Of a DNA stretch of 64,000 bases, positions 1 through 8,839 are shown piece after piece. The notes below the pieces were generated by a model. It was not told the DNA's origin, made no database searches, and saw nothing but the letters and a program-made list of their open reading frames with translations. Where the stretch lies: the NCBI RefSeq assembly GCF_007641235.1, contig NZ_CP038157.1:1240001-1304000 (forward strand), in the 5' to 3' direction. The stretch comes from Corynebacterium sanguinis. GTDB lineage: Bacteria > Actinomycetota > Actinomycetes > Mycobacteriales > Mycobacteriaceae. The translations under genes and the position numbers were made by a program. How positions within the stretch are numbered: position 1 is the stretch's first letter; each line of letters begins with the position of its first letter.

Positions 1-1
1 C

Positions 2-760
2 GACAAGTTCGACATCGCGACGGGCAACGACGCGGACGCGGACCGCCACGGCATTGTCACCCCCGATGCCGGGCTGATGAACCCGAACCACTACCTGGCG
101 GTGGCGATTGAGTACCTGTATTCGCACCGCCCTTGCTGGGGCGAGCGCACCGCGGTGGGCAAAACGCTGGTGTCGTCATCCATGATCGATCGCGTCGTGT
201 CCTCGCTGGGCCGTGAGCTCGTCGAGGTTCCCGTCGGGTTCAAATGGTTCGTGCCTGGGCTTATCGACGGCACCATCGGCTTCGGCGGCGAGGAATCCGC
301 GGGCGCTTCGTTCCTGCGCCACGACGGAACCGTGTGGTCGACCGACAAGGACGGTCTGATCATGGACCTGCTCGCAGCCGAGATCACCGCCGTAACCGGG
401 GACACGCCGTCGCAGCGCTACCGCGTGCTGGCCGGGAAATTCGGCGAGCCCGCCTACGCGCGTATCGACGCCCCCGCCAACCGCGAGCAGAAAGCCACCC
501 TAAAGAAGCTCTCCCCGGAGCAGGTCACCGCGACCGAACTCGCGGGGGAGGAGATCACCGCGAAGCTTACCGACGCCCCCGGCAACGGCGCCGCCATCGG
601 CGGGCTCAAGGTGACCACGGAAAGCGCGTGGTTCGCCGCGCGACCGTCGGGAACCGAGGACAAGTACAAGATCTACGCCGAAAGCTTTAAGGGCGACGAG
701 CACCTCGCAAAGGTACAAGAGGAGGCCCAAGCATTAGTTTCCGAGGTACTTGGGCAGTAG
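2..760 (+). CDS. pgm: Phosphoglucomutase (alpha-D-glucose-phosphate specific), 3' part
   Basis: Interconverts glucose-1-phosphate and glucose-6-phosphate in the cytoplasm. The frame is open from base 2, so the gene begins before the window and only the C-terminal 252 residues are present; the internal ATG at 77 is not the start. The metal-binding loop DADADRHG lies at the very beginning, the sugar-binding loop GEESAG follows at about base 290, and the C-terminal phosphate-binding segment [12 protein letters not shown] is near base 645. These three loops in this order identify the alpha-phosphohexomutase superfamily, and their spacing fits the glucose-specific branch. The catalytic serine loop is outside the window. 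It is followed by a redox pair on the same strand. Confidence 0.93.
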   Translation, partial: DKFDIATGNDADADRHGIVTPDAGLMNPNHYLAVAIEYLYSHRPCWGERTAVGKTLVSSSMIDRVVSSLGRELVEVPVGFKWFVPGLIDGTIGFGGEESAGASFLRHDGTVWSTDKDGLIMDLLAAEITAVTGDTPSQRYRVLAGKFGEPAYARIDAPANREQKATLKKLSPEQVTATELAGEEITAKLTDAPGNGAAIGGLKVTTESAWFAARPSGTEDKYKIYAESFKGDEHLAKVQEEAQALVSEVLGQ

Positions 761-813
761 CTCACAGTTTACCGGGGTATGACCTGTCAGGGGTCTCGGC
801 TAAGGTGCTAGGG

Positions 814-1311
814 GTGATAACGACGTACGATGCCCACGAAGCGCAGGTGTCTCAAGCGCCTGGAGGCACCCGCGAGATGGTGCTCGACATCCTCTCTGCC
901 GCAGCGCGGTTCTTTATGGCCTACATCTGGATCTCCGCTGGGTGGTCCAAGATCGGTGCGCACATGGATGTCACTCAGACCATCCAGGCGTATGAGATTT
1001 TCACCCCAGCCTGGTCGGACTTGCTGGCGCGCCTCATCGGCCCGATGGAGTTGGCGGGTGGGTTGCTGCTGTTGCTGGGCATCACGCTACGCCCGGCGGG
1101 ATGGGTCTCCATCGGGGTGTTGATCCTGTTCATCATCGGATTGGGCTCGGCGTGGTCGCGGGGCCTGGTCATCGACTGCGGGTGCTTTAACCCGGAGCCG
1201 ACGGAAACCGGCACCAACATCCTGGCGACGATGGCCCGAGACGTGTTCTACATCGCTATCACGTTGTTCATGATCTACCGCCCGTTTAAGAAATGGGCGA
1301 TCTACCCCTAA
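814..1311 (+). CDS. MauE/DoxX-family redox-associated membrane protein
   Basis: A four-helix integral membrane protein of 165 residues. The helices are hydrophobic stretches near residues 20-35, 65-85, 90-110 and 135-150. A DCGCF cysteine motif lies in the third loop, typical of MauE/DoxX proteins that work with thioredoxin-fold partners. The next gene encodes a membrane-tethered DsbA-like oxidoreductase, so the two probably form a disulfide-exchange pair. I chose GTG 814 over GTG 805 because TAAGGT at 801-806 looks like a -10 box, which makes 814 a leaderless start and puts 805 inside the promoter. The electron donor or acceptor cannot be inferred from sequence. Confidence 0.75.
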   Translation: MITTYDAHEAQVSQAPGGTREMVLDILSAAARFFMAYIWISAGWSKIGAHMDVTQTIQAYEIFTPAWSDLLARLIGPMELAGGLLLLLGITLRPAGWVSIGVLILFIIGLGSAWSRGLVIDCGCFNPEPTETGTNILATMARDVFYIAITLFMIYRPFKKWAIYP

Positions 1312-1361
1312 ACTAAAGGGGAAGTTTGTGTACGAGTCATCAAAGCGAAGGTGTTTAAACC

Positions 1362-2108
1362 ATGACCACGCGTAAAGTTCAAAACCCCAACGACAAGGGC
1401 GGCGCCGCCTTCATCTGGGCTCTCGTCGCCGTCGTCGCCATCGCAGCTCTGGTGATTGGGCTGATCGTCTTCAACGGGCGCTCCCAGCGCAGCCAGGCGA
1501 TCGCCGAACAAATGGTCCCCGTGGAGAACCTCGAGGTCAGCTACACGGAGGGTGACCCCTACTTCACCCTCTCGGCCGCCGAGGGCGGCGAAGGCGCCAA
1601 GTCGGTCGATCTGTTCGAGGATTTCTCCTGCTCCTACTGCGCCGACTTGGCAACGACGACCGACGGCGATGCCCTGGAGAAGATCCAGGCCGGCGAACTT
1701 GAGGTCAACGTCCGCCCGATGACCATTCTCGACTCCCAGGGCGGGCAGTACAGCCCGGGCCACTCCACCCACGCCTTGGCCGCTGAGCTCGCCTTGGCCG
1801 CCAACGGTGAGGCCGAGGCGCTGTGGAACCTGCGCGCAATGCTTTTTGAGAACCAGCAGAGCGTGTTCAACAAGCTGGACAAGGACGATTTCGCCGACCG
1901 CGCCAAGGAGTTTGGCGCCTCTGACGAAGCCGTCCAGGCCATCCGCGACGGCGCGTTCGAGGAGCAGGCCACCGCGATGGGCGAGGCCAACCTGAACTAC
2001 CAGAACGAAAAGACCGGCACCGCCTACACGCCGCGCGTCATGCGCGACGACAAGGACCTCGTCGAGGGCCAGGAGATCACCAACTGGGTCGACGCGGCCA
2101 CCGCGTAA
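1362..2108 (+). CDS. Membrane-anchored DsbA-like thiol-disulfide oxidoreductase
   Basis: A 248-residue protein with a short basic N-terminus, one transmembrane anchor (about residues 15-37) and an extracytoplasmic thioredoxin-fold domain. The redox motif is C90-S-Y-C93 within FEDFSCSYC, and TP near residue 220 is a plausible cis-proline loop. Family members introduce or shuffle disulfides in exported proteins. The gene starts 50 bp after the MauE/DoxX gene on the same strand, and that neighbour is the likely membrane partner. A purine-rich stretch (GCGAAGG) upstream of ATG 1362 can serve as ribosome binding site. Confidence 0.82.
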   Translation: MTTRKVQNPNDKGGAAFIWALVAVVAIAALVIGLIVFNGRSQRSQAIAEQMVPVENLEVSYTEGDPYFTLSAAEGGEGAKSVDLFEDFSCSYCADLATTTDGDALEKIQAGELEVNVRPMTILDSQGGQYSPGHSTHALAAELALAANGEAEALWNLRAMLFENQQSVFNKLDKDDFADRAKEFGASDEAVQAIRDGAFEEQATAMGEANLNYQNEKTGTAYTPRVMRDDKDLVEGQEITNWVDAATA

Positions 2109-2201
2109 CCCGATTACAGGGGATTTGGTTGCACTTCGCGCCCGGGTGTATATTGAGCGGAGTTGTCCGCAGGTAACGCCCGCGGGTCACAAGTGCAACT
2201 T

Positions 2202-2274
2202 GGGGCTATGGCGCAGCTGGTAGCGCACCACACTGGCAGTGTGGGGGTCAGGGGTTCGAATCCCCTTAGCTCCA
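2202..2274 (+). tRNA. tRNA-Ala (GGC), copy 1
   Basis: A 73-nt cloverleaf: acceptor GGGGCTA pairs with TAGCTCC (one G-T), the anticodon arm CCACA-CTGGCAG-TGTGG exposes GGC, and the T-arm has TTCGAAT. CCA is not encoded. It is the first of two identical copies 30 bp apart. Confidence 0.96.
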
Positions 2275-2304
2275 CTTCATACAACCACATACGTTTTTCA
2301 CCAT

Positions 2305-2377
2305 GGGGCTATGGCGCAGCTGGTAGCGCACCACACTGGCAGTGTGGGGGTCAGGGGTTCGAATCCCCTTAGCTCCA
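2305..2377 (+). tRNA. tRNA-Ala (GGC), copy 2
   Basis: Identical over its 73 nt to the copy at 2202-2274, with the same GGC anticodon and no encoded CCA. The 30-bp spacer has no promoter-like sequence, so the pair is probably co-transcribed as a tandem duplication. Confidence 0.96.
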
Positions 2378-2446
2378 CAATTTTGAGCGTTGCTGCGCTT
2401 CGTGCACTGTTGCCGAAGGCTACGCACTGCTTTAAAGTTTCTGGCC

Positions 2447-2818
2447 ATGGATCAGTTGTCTCTGGATTCCCTTTTGCACCTCGAGAGAGCAGGATGGGAT
2501 TCACTCTGTAATAGCTCGGGGGCCGACTTTTACGGGGAGCTTATGACGGTAGATGGACTTATGGTCCTGGTGAACGGGTTCGTGTTGGACCGCGAAGCCG
2601 TCATCCTCTCCCTTAACGAGGCTCCGAGTTGGGACACCTACGAGATCACAGATGCCCGGATAGTTGCAGTTGGAGACGGGGCGGCCACCATTGTCTACAA
2701 CGCCATGGCGAGTCGCGGTGGTCAGGAGCCATTTGAGGCGATAATGAGCAGCACCTACGCGCTGGTGGACGGTAAGCCCCGGCTCGCGCTCTACCAGCAG
2801 ACGACAATCACCCACTGA
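2447..2818 (+). CDS. SnoaL/DUF4440-like (NTF2-fold) protein
   Basis: A 123-residue protein with no signal peptide. It resembles small NTF2-fold proteins: an N-terminal helix (residues 5-18), a segment with DFYGELMTVDG, then alternating strands ending with ALYQQTTIT. Such proteins bind small ligands or act as isomerase-like enzymes, but nothing here gives a substrate. I chose ATG 2447 because TAAAGT at 2433-2438 sits 8 nt upstream, matching the leaderless pattern common in this window; the open frame before it lacks a better start. The gene stands alone after the tRNA-Ala pair, and a degraded region follows. Confidence 0.65.
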   Translation: MDQLSLDSLLHLERAGWDSLCNSSGADFYGELMTVDGLMVLVNGFVLDREAVILSLNEAPSWDTYEITDARIVAVGDGAATIVYNAMASRGGQEPFEAIMSSTYALVDGKPRLALYQQTTITH

Positions 2819-3026
2819 ATTGCGCCGCCCACCTACTGTGGGGCCCACGAAGTGATTGAGCTTGGTGATTCGAAAATGGAAACCTTCTGACCCTTCGGTT
2901 CCACGGGCTTTTCAACGTTGTGCGATCATGCAAAAACACCCACAACCGAATCTTGAGTGCCATCCAAAGTATTGATGATGGGGGCTTGCGCCTCACGTGA
3001 GGTCATGTTCAATGATGGGGACAAAA
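2819..3026. other. Intergenic stretch with no recognisable gene
   Basis: About 200 bp between the NTF2-like gene and the IS relic. No frame here has codon usage or motifs I can support. It is less GC-biased than its neighbours, and together with the adjacent IS relic it may be further insertion debris, but I could not identify a parent element. Confidence 0.4.
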
Positions 3027-3170
3027 GGTCAAGCCCACACGAGTGGAGTATCTGCCTTTCGATAAAACAGGTAACCTGACGATCTCAGGACCGGCGCGAG
3101 CCCGATTGGGACCGGTTCATGCGGCCTCCTTAAACGGTGTTGTAGGGGTCGACGACACCATTACTGCTGG
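3027..3170. mobile_element. Relic of an IS256-family element end
   Basis: This stretch aligns with the left end of the IS256-family element near 50176-50315. The shared 20-mer TCTGCCTTTCGATAAAACAG starts at 3051 here and at 50200 there, and similarity extends on both sides (GGTCAAGnCCAC, GAGTGG, CGAGCCCG, GCCTCCT, AACGGTGT). In the intact copy this segment carries the inverted repeat and the end of the transposase reading frame. Here no transposase body remains, so it is a solo IS end in the same orientation. Scattered substitutions and small gaps show it is old. Confidence 0.8.
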
Positions 3171-3179
3171 GATTCAGGA

Positions 3180-3560
3180 TTGAGGGTTTCAGAGCAAAGG
3201 GCATTGACGGCAGCAGAGCGTGCCGTGTGTGCAGCGATGATCCGTCACGACAACGACGATGCGCGCTCGGTGACCCGCGTTGACCGTCAACGGTGGTGCT
3301 CTTGCCTCGATGGCCTTACGGTATTTCGGGGCTGCGGGTGTGGCTTGTGTCCGTCAGTCGATTTCGCCTACAAAGGTGCACCCGTCGAGTGCGGGAATCG
3401 CATCATCCTCAATGCCTACACTGACGACAACATCTTGGTTCTGCTGTTCATCGATAACGACTGACCTTCCGGTCTCGAAATCGTGCCTCCGTTCGATGAA
3501 GCCGTCGAGTTACCTTCGCCTGAAAAGTCTGAGGTTCTAAGCGTCGCACTGATCTATTAA
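3180..3560 (+). pseudogene. Small cysteine-rich protein gene interrupted by an in-frame TGA
   Basis: The frame from TTG 3180 codes for 94 residues up to TGA 3462-3464. Without any shift it continues for 31 more codons to TAA 3558-3560. The middle carries a compact cysteine motif (CGCGLCPSVD), and the part after the TGA (LEIVPFDEAVELPSPE) still looks like normal acidic protein sequence, so the TGA probably broke a gene of about 126 residues. The upstream IS relic ends only a few bases before the start, so the native start may also be lost. I do not recognise the function; the cysteines could bind metal. Read-through is possible but unsupported. Confidence 0.55.
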
Positions 3561-3639
3561 CCTTAGCGCCCTGCCTGAAGAACCGTGCCGGGGCGCTTTC
3601 TCGTCTGTCCGAATTCATTTTCGCCCCCGGGTGCACCGC

Positions 3640-3645
3640 TACACT
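3640..3645 (+). promoter_or_regulatory. -10 box for leaderless ogt mRNA
   Basis: TACACT followed by a 7-nt spacer directly before ATG 3653, with no Shine-Dalgarno sequence. This fits the actinobacterial TANNNT rule for a transcript starting at the A of the start codon. Confidence 0.6.
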
Positions 3646-3652
3646 AGGGGGC

Positions 3653-4162
3653 ATGCCACTTTCCTGGACCACCATCGACAGCCCGATCGGTGAGCTGTTG
3701 CTCGTCGGGTCCCCCGAAGGTGTGGTGCGCATCGCGTTTGAGTGCGAGGACCTCGATGACGTGCGCCGCAACATCTCGGACCGCACCGGCGAGCAGCTTG
3801 AGCCAGGTCCGCTCGGACAGGCAGAAAAGCAGCTCGCCGAGTATTTTGCAGGCCAGCGCAGGGAATTCAACCTACCGCTCGACTGGCGCCTGAGCACGGG
3901 GTTTCGAGCCCAGGTACAGCGTGCATTGACAGGTATCGCCTACGGCGAGACTCAGACCTACGGCCAGCTCGCGCAGCGTGTGGGAAGCCCCACGGCCGTG
4001 CGCGCGGTCGGCAGCGGCTGCGCCACCAACCCGCTGCCGATCGTCGTACCGTGTCACCGGGTGCTGCGCAGCGACGGCTCCCTCGGCGGTTATCGAGGCG
4101 GCTTGGAGATCAAGCAGTACCTGCTTGAGCTGGAGTCAGGTAATGCACCTACTTCAGGCTAA
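3653..4162 (+). CDS. ogt: Methylated-DNA--protein-cysteine S-methyltransferase
   Basis: A suicide DNA-repair protein that moves the alkyl group from O6-alkylguanine to its own cysteine. The 169-residue length is standard. The acceptor motif IVVPCHRVL places the active cysteine at residue 134, and the preceding helix-turn-helix region (YGETQTYGQLAQRVGSPTAVRAVG) fits the DNA-binding part. The start is set by the TACACT -10 box 7 nt upstream. It is followed on the same strand by a kinase-like gene about 100 bp downstream. No Ada regulatory domain is present, so it is the stand-alone repair form. Confidence 0.95.
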   Translation: MPLSWTTIDSPIGELLLVGSPEGVVRIAFECEDLDDVRRNISDRTGEQLEPGPLGQAEKQLAEYFAGQRREFNLPLDWRLSTGFRAQVQRALTGIAYGETQTYGQLAQRVGSPTAVRAVGSGCATNPLPIVVPCHRVLRSDGSLGGYRGGLEIKQYLLELESGNAPTSG

Positions 4163-4266
4163 GAGCGGACGGGCAAGAATGCGCCGTTTAGTCGGTTTTG
4201 GACGCATTCTTTCCCTTCCGGTCTTCACCTGAAGCAACGGCGGGAGGTGAGGTACGGTGGCGCGAC

Positions 4267-5034
4267 ATGAGTCGCAAATTTACAAAGCACGGGAGTGCTC
4301 CTCAATCCGCCACTGCGGAGGCCGCGGGCCTGCGTTGGCTGCGTGAGGGCAGCGACGCGGTGGTGGAAGTCTACGACGTTGACGCCGCAGCCAACACGCT
4401 CACCATAGAGCACGTCGACACCGTCCGGCCAACACCCGCCGCGGCGATGGGGGCGGGCCGCGAACTGGCCAAGATCCACGCTTGCGGTGCGCAGGCCTTC
4501 GGCGCTCCGCCGGCCAGCTGGGGCGGACCGAACTTTATCGGGCGCGTCGAGCAGGAATGCACTCCAACCGAAAGGTGGGCCAACTTCTACGTACACCAGC
4601 GCGTCCTGCCCTTCGCCCACAGGGCCCACGCGGCGGGAAACCTGCGGGACACCGGCCTCGAAACGGTCGAGCGCGCATGCGAGGCGCTGCTGGAGGAAGA
4701 CGAAAACGCCCCGCTCGCGCGCATCCACGGCGACTTGTGGTCGGGAAACCTGCTGTTTTCCGCACATGGTCCGCGGTTTATCGACCCCGCGGCCCACGGC
4801 GGGCACCCGCTGACCGATATCGCGATGCTGGAGCTGTTCGGCGCCCCGTTTGTCGAGGAGATCGCCGAGGGGTACTTAGAAGAGGGTGTCCTTGGCGCCG
4901 ATTGGCGCCGCAGAATCCCCATCCACCAGCTGCACCCATTGGCGGTGCACGCCCAGACCCACGGGCCGAGCTACGCGGATGCGCTGGTGCGCGCGGCGGA
5001 GCAGACACTGCGGGTTGTACATTCTGGTGTGTGA
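4267..5034 (+). CDS. Fructosamine/ketosamine-3-kinase family protein
   Basis: A 255-residue aminoglycoside-phosphotransferase-fold kinase. The signature [14 protein letters not shown] carries the catalytic Asp and Mg-binding Asn, followed by [18 protein letters not shown] with the metal-binding Asp, as in fructosamine-3-kinase homologues. These enzymes phosphorylate glycated amines so that the sugar is released. TACGGT at 4253-4258 lies 8 nt before ATG 4267, favouring a leaderless start; the GGAGG at 4243 is too far away to be its ribosome binding site. The stop overlaps the bioA start by one base (TGATG), so the gene is translationally coupled to the biotin genes, though I see no metabolic link. 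Confidence 0.85.
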   Translation: MSRKFTKHGSAPQSATAEAAGLRWLREGSDAVVEVYDVDAAANTLTIEHVDTVRPTPAAAMGAGRELAKIHACGAQAFGAPPASWGGPNFIGRVEQECTPTERWANFYVHQRVLPFAHRAHAAGNLRDTGLETVERACEALLEEDENAPLARIHGDLWSGNLLFSAHGPRFIDPAAHGGHPLTDIAMLELFGAPFVEEIAEGYLEEGVLGADWRRRIPIHQLHPLAVHAQTHGPSYADALVRAAEQTLRVVHSGV

Positions 5035-6314
5035 TGGACGACCAAAGCCTGCTGGCCCTCGATGCACGCCACGTGTGGCACCCCTACGGCGCGTTTCCTC
5101 CGACGACGGCGCCGCTGCCTGTGGCGTCGGCAAGCGGCGTGCGCCTCAAGCTTGCCAACGGCCGCGAGCTTATCGACGGGATGAGTTCCTGGTGGGCGGC
5201 GATCCACGGTTACCACCACCCGCATCTCGACGCCGCGGCGCACCGCCAGGTCGACGAGCTGAGCCACGTGATGTTTGGCGGGCTGACGCACGAGCCGGCT
5301 GTAACGCTCGCCGCGCGCCTCGCCGCGATGGCGCCGGGGGAGCTGGACAAGGTGTTTCTCGCGGACTCCGGCTCGGTGAGCGTGGAGGTCGCGGCCAAGA
5401 TGGCGATTCAGTACCAGCGCTCGCGGGGCCATGCTGGGCGCACGAAGCTGGCGACGTGGCGCGGCGGCTACCACGGTGACACGCTGACCCCGATGAGCGT
5501 GTGCGACCCAGACGGCGGGATGCACGCGATGTGGCGCGCGGTTCTGCCGGCGCAGGTGTTCGCGGACGCCCCGCCGCGCGAGTTCGACGCGGCCTACGCC
5601 ACCGAACTGAGACAGATGGTGCAGTCCCACGCCCATGAGCTCGCCGCCGTGATCGTGGAGCCGGTGGTGCAGGGCGCCGGCGGGATGCGCTTCCACGACC
5701 CCGCCTACCTGCGCGAGCTGCGCCGCGTGTGCGACGAGACGGGCGTGCTGCTGATTTTCGACGAGATCGCCACCGGGTTCGGCCGCACGGGCGAGCTTTT
5801 CGCCGCCGACCACGCGCAGGTGGTGCCGGACATCATGTGCGTAGGCAAGGCGCTGACCGGCGGGTACGTCACGCTCGCGGCGACGCTGACCACGCAAGAC
5901 GTCGCCGAGGTGATCAGCCGCGGGGAGGCCGGCGGGCTGGCGCACGGCCCGACGTTTATGGGCAACCCCCTGGCCTGCGCGATCGCGAACGCCTCGCTGG
6001 ACCTCGTCGACGGCAGGCAGTGGCGCACGCAGGTGCCGCGTATTTGCGGCTGGCTCGAGGAAGGTCTCGCACCCGCGCGAGAGCTCCCCGGTGTGCGCGA
6101 CGTCCGCGTCCTGGGCGCCATCGGCGTGATCGAGCTCGAGCGCGACGTACCCATGCAGGTCGCCACCGATGCGGTCACGGAGCACGGCGTGTGGCTGCGG
6201 CCGTTTCGCAACCTGATCTACACCATGCCGCCCTACATCTGCACCCACGACGACATCGCCGCGATCTGCCGCGCGGCGATTGCGGGAGTAACGTCGTTTT
6301 CCCATGGAAGCTAA
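5034..6314 (+). CDS. bioA: Adenosylmethionine-8-amino-7-oxononanoate aminotransferase
   Basis: A PLP enzyme that makes 7,8-diaminopelargonate from KAPA using S-adenosylmethionine as amino donor, the third of the four late steps of biotin synthesis. 426 residues, typical length. Motifs: HVWHPY near residue 13, the PLP-binding [11 protein letters not shown] near 240, and lysine in VGKALTGGY near 274 for the Schiff base. The start overlaps the stop of the kinase-like gene (TGATG), and the 3' end overlaps bioF by 11 bp. The bioA-bioF-bioD order with overlaps argues for one transcription unit. bioB is not in this window. Confidence 0.96.
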   Translation: MDDQSLLALDARHVWHPYGAFPPTTAPLPVASASGVRLKLANGRELIDGMSSWWAAIHGYHHPHLDAAAHRQVDELSHVMFGGLTHEPAVTLAARLAAMAPGELDKVFLADSGSVSVEVAAKMAIQYQRSRGHAGRTKLATWRGGYHGDTLTPMSVCDPDGGMHAMWRAVLPAQVFADAPPREFDAAYATELRQMVQSHAHELAAVIVEPVVQGAGGMRFHDPAYLRELRRVCDETGVLLIFDEIATGFGRTGELFAADHAQVVPDIMCVGKALTGGYVTLAATLTTQDVAEVISRGEAGGLAHGPTFMGNPLACAIANASLDLVDGRQWRTQVPRICGWLEEGLAPARELPGVRDVRVLGAIGVIELERDVPMQVATDAVTEHGVWLRPFRNLIYTMPPYICTHDDIAAICRAAIAGVTSFSHGS

Positions 6315-7446
6315 ATCGCCTCTGGACTGGCTTGACGACGACAGCCGCCGGCGCAGCGCGGCCGGCCTGCACCGCGTGCTGCGGCCCCGGGACCCGGCAG
6401 CGCCCCTGCTGGATCTCGCATCCAACGACTACCTGGGGCTCTCGTGTCACCAGGAGGTCATCGCCGGGGCGCGCCGCTCCCTGGAGCGCTGCGGGGCAGG
6501 TTCGACGGGATCGCGCCTGGTCACCGGCACTCTCGATGAGCATGAGGCGCTCGAGCGCGAGCTCGCTGCGTTCTGCGGCCAGCCCTCGGCGCTGGTGTTT
6601 TCCTCCGGCTACATGGCCAACCTGGGTCTCGTCACGGCGCTGAGCGGGCGAGGCGCGCTGGTGGTCTCCGATGCGGGTTCGCACGCCTCGCTTGTCGACG
6701 CCTGCCGGTTATCGCGTGCCCGGGTCGTCGTCACGCCCCGCGGCGATGTCGACGCGGTGGCTGAGGCGCTGAGCTCGCGTATCGAGCAGCGCGCTGTGGT
6801 GCTCACCGACAGCGTGTACTCCGCAGACGGGACGCTCGCGCCAGTCGCTGCGCTGCACGGCGTTGCGCGGGAGCACGGCGCCGTGCTCGTTGTCGACGAG
6901 GCGCACGGGCTTGGGGTGCGCGGCTCCGGCGGGCGCGGCTTTGTCCATGAGCTGCGACTTGCCGGGCAGGAGGACCTCGTTGTCACCGCGACGCTGTCGA
7001 AGGCGCTGGGCGCGCAGGGCGGGGTGGTGTTCGGCTCTCCGCGGGTGCGCGCGCACTTGGTGGACACGGCACGCTCTTTTATCTTCGATACCGCTCTGGC
7101 CCCGCCGATGGTCGGCGCGGCGCGTGCGGCGTTGGGCATTGTGGAGCGCGAACCGGATCGAGCTGCGCGGGTGTTGGGCGTCGCTAAGCAATTGGCTGAG
7201 GCGACGGGGGCGATTGAGCCGGAGAGTGCGGTCGTGTCGGTCATTCTTGGCGACCCGGAGCGCGCGGTGGCCGCCCGCGACGCCGCGCGTGAACGCGGGC
7301 TCGAGGTGGGGTGTTTCCGTCCGCCGTCCGTGCCGGCGGGCACGTCGCGGCTGCGTTTGACGGCCCGCGCCGATTTAAGTGATGCCGATGTTTCCCGTGC
7401 CGAGGCCATTCTGCGCGACGTAGTAGAGGAGTTTTCGCACCTATGA
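6304..7446 (+). CDS. bioF: 8-amino-7-oxononanoate synthase
   Basis: Condenses pimeloyl-ACP or pimeloyl-CoA with L-alanine to KAPA. 380 residues, normal length for the alpha-oxoamine synthase family. Visible motifs: SNDYLGLS near residue 40, [11 protein letters not shown] near 70, the cofactor aspartate in [10 protein letters not shown] near 200, and PLP-lysine in [11 protein letters not shown] near 231. It overlaps bioA by 11 bp and bioD by 4 bp. C. glutamicum is known to lack bioF and need biotin, so the gene distinguishes this strain from that model. 2-amino-3-ketobutyrate CoA ligase is a related alternative, but the context settles the call. Confidence 0.95.
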   Translation: MEAKSPLDWLDDDSRRRSAAGLHRVLRPRDPAAPLLDLASNDYLGLSCHQEVIAGARRSLERCGAGSTGSRLVTGTLDEHEALERELAAFCGQPSALVFSSGYMANLGLVTALSGRGALVVSDAGSHASLVDACRLSRARVVVTPRGDVDAVAEALSSRIEQRAVVLTDSVYSADGTLAPVAALHGVAREHGAVLVVDEAHGLGVRGSGGRGFVHELRLAGQEDLVVTATLSKALGAQGGVVFGSPRVRAHLVDTARSFIFDTALAPPMVGAARAALGIVEREPDRAARVLGVAKQLAEATGAIEPESAVVSVILGDPERAVAARDAARERGLEVGCFRPPSVPAGTSRLRLTARADLSDADVSRAEAILRDVVEEFSHL

Positions 7447-8114
7447 CGAAGTTCATCGTGGTCTCGGGCACAGGCACCGAGATTGGCAAGACAATCGCCA
7501 CCGCGGCGCTAGCGGCCCGCGAGGTGGCGGCAGGTAGTCGCGTGGGAATAGCCAAGCCCATCCAGACCGGACTTGAACCGGGTGAGGAGGGGGACTGCCA
7601 AGTGGCGGCGCGGCTCGCCGGGGTTGCGGCGGCGTTCGAGTACCGCCGCCTGCTCGAGCCGCTCGCCCCGGAGACGGCGGCGCACCGCGCGGGGGAAGAA
7701 CAGTCCACCGCCATTGAGCTTGCGGATGCGGTGCGGCGGTGGTCAGGCAACGAAGACCTGGACGTGGTGTTCCTCGAGGGCGCCGGAGGGGTCCTCGCGC
7801 GGTTGGGCACCGACGTGACGATCATCGACGTCGCGCGCGAGCTCAACGCGCCGGTCGTGCTGGTTACCTCCGCCGAGCTCGGCACGCTGTCGGCGACCGA
7901 GCTTGCGACGCGATGCTTGCGCGCCGAGGGCCTCGAGTGCCTGGGCATGATGATCGGTTCGTGGCCGGAAGCCCCGGACCTGGCCCAGAGGTGCAACGTC
8001 GAAGATCTCCCACGACTGACGGGGGAGAAACTGCTGGGCGCAGTGCCCCGCGGGGCGGGATCCCTCGCGCCGGAGGAGTTTGCGCGCCGGGCACCAGGCT
8101 GGTTTCGCCGTTAG
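7443..8114 (+). CDS. bioD: Dethiobiotin synthetase
   Basis: ATP-dependent carboxylation and ring closure of diaminopelargonate to dethiobiotin. 223 residues. The P-loop GTGTEIGKT starts at residue 9, IAKPIQTGL carries the substrate-binding lysine near 38, and FLEGAGGVLARL near 105 is the family signature. ATG 7443 overlaps the bioF stop by 4 bp (ATGA). It is the last gene of the biotin operon; the 85-bp tandem repeat block begins about 40 bp downstream. No clear intrinsic terminator is visible before the repeats. Confidence 0.95.
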   Translation: MTKFIVVSGTGTEIGKTIATAALAAREVAAGSRVGIAKPIQTGLEPGEEGDCQVAARLAGVAAAFEYRRLLEPLAPETAAHRAGEEQSTAIELADAVRRWSGNEDLDVVFLEGAGGVLARLGTDVTIIDVARELNAPVVLVTSAELGTLSATELATRCLRAEGLECLGMMIGSWPEAPDLAQRCNVEDLPRLTGEKLLGAVPRGAGSLAPEEFARRAPGWFRR

Positions 8115-8154
8115 ATGTCGCGGTGGGGGTTGGCGCTGGTTGTTGGGCGGGGGA

Positions 8155-8830
8155 GATGTCACGGTGAAGGCGGACTGCGTGTTGCCGACCTGGGGTTTTG
8201 TTTCCCGGGGCTGCTTGACCGTGACATTGCGGTGGGTGGGATGTCACGGTGAAGCCGATACGGGGGTTGCCGACCTGGGGCTTTGCCGCCCGTGGCTGCT
8301 TGACTGTGACATTCCACCGCGTGAGATGTCACGGTGAAGCCGTTTCGGGTGTCGCTGACCTGGGGTTTTGTGGCTGGTGGTTGCTTGACCGTGACATTGC
8401 ACCGGGTGAGATGTCGCGGTGAAGCCGTTTCGGGTGTCGCCGACCTGGGGTTTTGTGACTGGTGGTTGCTCGACCGTGACATTGCGCCGGGTGAGATGTC
8501 ACGATGAAGCCTGTCTGGGTACTGCTGACCTGGGGGTTTGCCGTTGGCAGCTGCCTGACCGTGACATTGCACCGCGCGAGATGTCACGATGAAGCCGATA
8601 CGGGGGTTACCCACCTGGGGTTTTGCGGCTGGTGGCTGCCTGACCGTGACATTGCACCGCGTGAGATGCCACGGTGAAGCCGATACGGGGGTTACCCACC
8701 TGGGGTTCTGCGGCTGGCAGCTGCCTGACCGTGACATTGCACCGCGCGAGATGTCACGATGAAGCCGATTCGGGGGTTTCTGACCCGGAGTTTTGCCCCC
8801 GGCCACTGCCCGACCGTGAGATCCCACAAA
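8155..8830. repeat. Eight tandem 85-bp repeats
   Basis: Units start at 8155, 8240, 8325, 8410, 8495, 8580, 8665 and 8750, exactly 85 bp apart; the last decays near 8830, and a short partial motif lies at 8114-8125. Each unit opens with GATGTCACGGTGAAG and closes with TGACCGTGACATTGCAC. These are near reverse complements, so every junction can form a dyad with arms of about 11-12 bp and a loop of about 12 nt. Units differ by substitutions only. Because 85 is not a multiple of 3, the long open frames crossing the block change frame every unit and are not protein repeats. It lies between convergent bioD and nadE. Confidence 0.93.
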
Positions 8831-8839
8831 GCAGAGAAC

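Noticed and set aside
2163..2372. Small plus-strand open frame over the tRNA-Ala pair
   Set aside because: It merely translates tRNA sequence.
2819..3026. Second insertion-sequence relic
   Set aside because: Composition is different from neighbours, but no copy elsewhere in the window and no recognisable transposase fragment support it.
3237..3464. Intact short gene starting at ATG 3237
   Set aside because: It would discard upstream residues in the same coding-like frame and still end at the suspicious internal TGA.
4971..6425. 484-codon minus-strand open frame opposite bioA
   Set aside because: Shadow of bioA with repetitive Arg/His composition and no domain.
8159..8827. 222-codon open frame on the minus strand across the 85-bp repeats
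   Set aside because: The unit length is not a multiple of three, so the translation changes with every repeat; it is only an absence of stops.
8155..8830. CRISPR array
   Set aside because: The whole 85-bp unit is conserved with no variable spacers, and no cas genes are nearby.
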